64,000 nucleotides of DNA, from assembly GCA_964035575.1 (NCBI GenBank), contig OZ037927.1:186001-250000 (forward strand). Direction: 5' to 3'. Below, one piece after another: positions 62,217 to 64,000 of the stretch. The stretch's first letter is position 1. Every line of letters starts with the position of its first letter. The translations under genes were made by a program, and so were the position numbers. The notes beneath the pieces were generated by a model, which worked only from the letters and a program-made list of their open reading frames with translations, ran no database searches and was not told where the DNA came from. Source of the DNA: Rhynchopus sp. YZ270_cl-10. Its lineage: Eukaryota; Euglenozoa; Diplonemea; Diplonemida; Diplonemidae.

Positions 62217-64000
62217 TCACATCGGAACCTTACACGCCACCCCCGACAACTGGACCTGCTTTGAGTTCACCACGAACCTCTTCACACAGAACTGCTCTGC
62301 CACCTCCACGCCTTCCCCTTCGCCCATCCCCTCCTCCTCCTCCTCCCCCTCCTCTGAACTCTCCATGTCCCCACTGGACAACAGTTTACCTTGCCGGGCT
62401 TCGACACGTCTGGTCCATGCGGTGCTGAAGGGGAGTGAAGCAGCTGAGACAAGCGAAGCACCCCCTGGGTTGATGTCGACCTCCGTCGGGCCCAGGGCAC
62501 GGCAGGCACGGAAGATGTCTGCGAGGACGTGAGGTAGGATGCGCATCCCTGCGAGCCGTACGTAGCAGTGTCGTGACGTGCCGTAGAGGCTCTTCTCGTC
62601 CTCCCAGGTGCGTACGGTGGGGCGCTTGCACAGGGCACCTGTAAAGGAGAAGGGTGCCAACAGAAGCGGCAGGCGTGTCCCGATGCAGGCCTCAACAGAG
62701 TCGAAGAGAAGTGACAGCCCTATGGCAGAGGCGTAGCCCTGTGTGGTAGGTGTGTAGGTGGGGGCAGTGATGGAAAAAACCCGGGGGGTGCTGGCAAAAA
62801 ACCCAAAAAACCCGCAAAAACCCCGCAAAAAACCCTTGCACAGTGCTGGTACAGTAGCCGGTTGGAAACATGGGGGGTCTAAAAAAGAACTCTTTTTTTG
62901 TGGTTCTGGAAAAATATAATCGCCCAGACTTGAGGAACTTGCAGCTGCAGATGAGGTGGTGCTTCTGTGATGTCTGGCGCACAAACAAGCGCACGAAGCA
63001 GTTCAGTGATTGTCTGATACATTCAGAAAAGCTCTCGAAGCTCACAGCAAATGCTGTGCACATCCTCGGGGTCATGAAGGCAGCGTTGCCTGATGACATA
63101 CGGAAGAAGGTGGTCCCACTCTCCAGCATTTTGATGGGTGACAGGTATACGGCTGGGAATGTGTTCCAAAGCCGTAACGCGCGAATGAGGCTTTCCGCGT
63201 CACTGCAATGCGGTAGTGAAGAGTACGCACCTGACCGTGGTTGACGTCAAGAAGCCGGTGTTCAAAGACTGGTTTGTCTTTGATTCCCCGAACCAGATGC
63301 GCTGCATGCACATGCTCCACGGTGTTTACATCAAGCAGCTTTGTGGAGACCACTTTGGAGCTTCGGAGTCACTTCCATGGACTCTCAGGCTCGGCCTTAT
63401 TAGCCAACCTCCCCCTTCCCCTTCCCCCCCCTTAGTTTGAGTCCCCCTACATCAAAAAGAGTCCATACCACCCCAAGCACTGTAATTGAATGCGGTCCGT
63501 TCCGTGCTACGTGCAGATGCGCTGCCTCGCACGCTGCACACAGTGCACGCAAGACCCCCTCCGCCGCGACCACTGAGAACGACCCTTTCGCAAAGTAGTA
63601 CACAGCGTCCGACTGCTGTCGGTGCACCGCCATGAAGTAGGGGCACTCCACAGGCGAGGCCACGACACGTGCCTGCAGCTCCGTTGCTGCCTCGGTCCAC
63701 TCCCTGTACACCAAGGCCACCTGCGCCTCCAAGCCCTCTGTGAACCTCCGCAGCCCCGACGACACGCCGTTCGGGGTCACCACCACCTCCAGTTGATGCG
63801 TCTCTGCACCCCGTATGACCTCCTGCAGCCTGCGCATCCCTTCCTGCCCTGACGGAAAGTGTACCGGAGGTAACGGATTCTGCATCTTTATCGTTATCTC
63901 TAGCGACACCGACGGCACGAAGAGCTCCGCAGGCAAGAAGTCATCGTCCCCTTCAGGCAGGTCGTGGATTGATGAATAGGGCTTCTTGCTGAAGCCCAGC
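62217..64000 (-). CDS. Unrecognised protein, 3' part (start beyond right edge, intron 62739-63468)
   Basis: The upstream exon 64000-63469 enters from the right edge (SKKPYSSIHDLPEGDDDFLP, then EVIRGAETHQLEVVVTPNGV and ARVVASPVECPYFMAVHRQQ) and ends at donor GTATGG. The last exon, 62738-62217, starts after CTACCACACAG and reads GYASAIGLSLLFDSVEACIG, KRPTVRTWEDEKSLYGTSRH, then a strongly acidic patch (ESSEEGEEEEEGMGEGEG) and VEVAEQFCVKRFVV to the stop. Both boundaries are in phase 0, which supports joining them. No domain is recognised. The 730-base intron carries a plus-strand coding-like fragment. Confidence 0.65.
62936..63440 (+). pseudogene. Plus-strand coding-like fragment inside an intron
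   Basis: Within the intron of the rightmost gene, the plus strand reads MRWCFCDVWRTNKRTKQFSD to SSILMGDRYTAGNVFQSRNA in one frame, then KKPVFKDWFVFDSPNQMRCM and HMLHGVYIKQLCGDHFGASE in another. The composition looks like protein, with one frame change near 63220. It may be an inserted gene fragment. Family unknown; the minus strand is also open in places, so this is tentative. Confidence 0.3.

Overview
This is nuclear DNA of a single-celled eukaryote. Several genes have clear GT-AG introns, and the proteins are eukaryote-specific: an ASCC1-type KH/2H protein, a ZSWIM2-type SWIM-RING-ZZ-RING protein, an actin-family protein and a cathepsin B with an occluding loop. The DNA is very rich in repeats. 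I cannot name the species. Every confident gene lies on the minus strand, and several have a pyrimidine tract plus AG just before the ATG. This would fit, but does not prove, a lineage with directional gene clusters and spliced-leader trans-splicing, such as a euglenozoan. No rRNA, tRNA or CRISPR array was recognised. There is one 200-base assembly gap (54153-54352).

Layout. 1-6643: the 5' 2214 codons of a giant secreted protein, running off the left edge. 7235-8227: cathepsin B, with a duplicated upstream region and a coiled-coil gene fragment beyond it. 9985-21175: a mosaic of short repeat modules, perfect hairpins, small inverted-repeat elements, two large palindromes carrying gene fragments (coiled coil, ankyrin), and an 895-bp element with perfect terminal inverted repeats, a 6-bp target duplication and an empty site elsewhere in the window. 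21176-27650: mostly non-coding, with dispersed repeats and one broken gene fragment. 27653-29321: two small genes (SH3/KOW-like; AhpD-like). 29511-39607: three tandem copies of a leucine-rich-repeat (LRR) gene with a ubiquitin-like N-terminus. The third copy is split by a 4.1-kb insert holding about 27 copies of a 134-bp satellite (20-bp target duplication) and by a 648-bp insert with a Cys/His-rich, PIP-box reading frame (19-bp target duplication).

40092-42403: four-exon ASCC1-like gene with an added zinc knuckle. 42926-45510: two more LRR genes, each beside a copy of the same gene tail. 46582-52302: nested inverted-repeat elements that include a 1.16-kb foldback, a 4.9-kb element and a 0.8-kb element. 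52437-53537: the longest LRR gene. 53936-64000: five minus-strand host genes (one crossing the gap, one running off the right edge), including ZSWIM2-like, actin-like and a small two-helix membrane protein.

The genes do not form one pathway. The main story is a gene-bearing strand broken up by several families of mobile or foldback DNA, alongside a local expansion of a ubiquitin-like/LRR gene family that these elements have partly disrupted.
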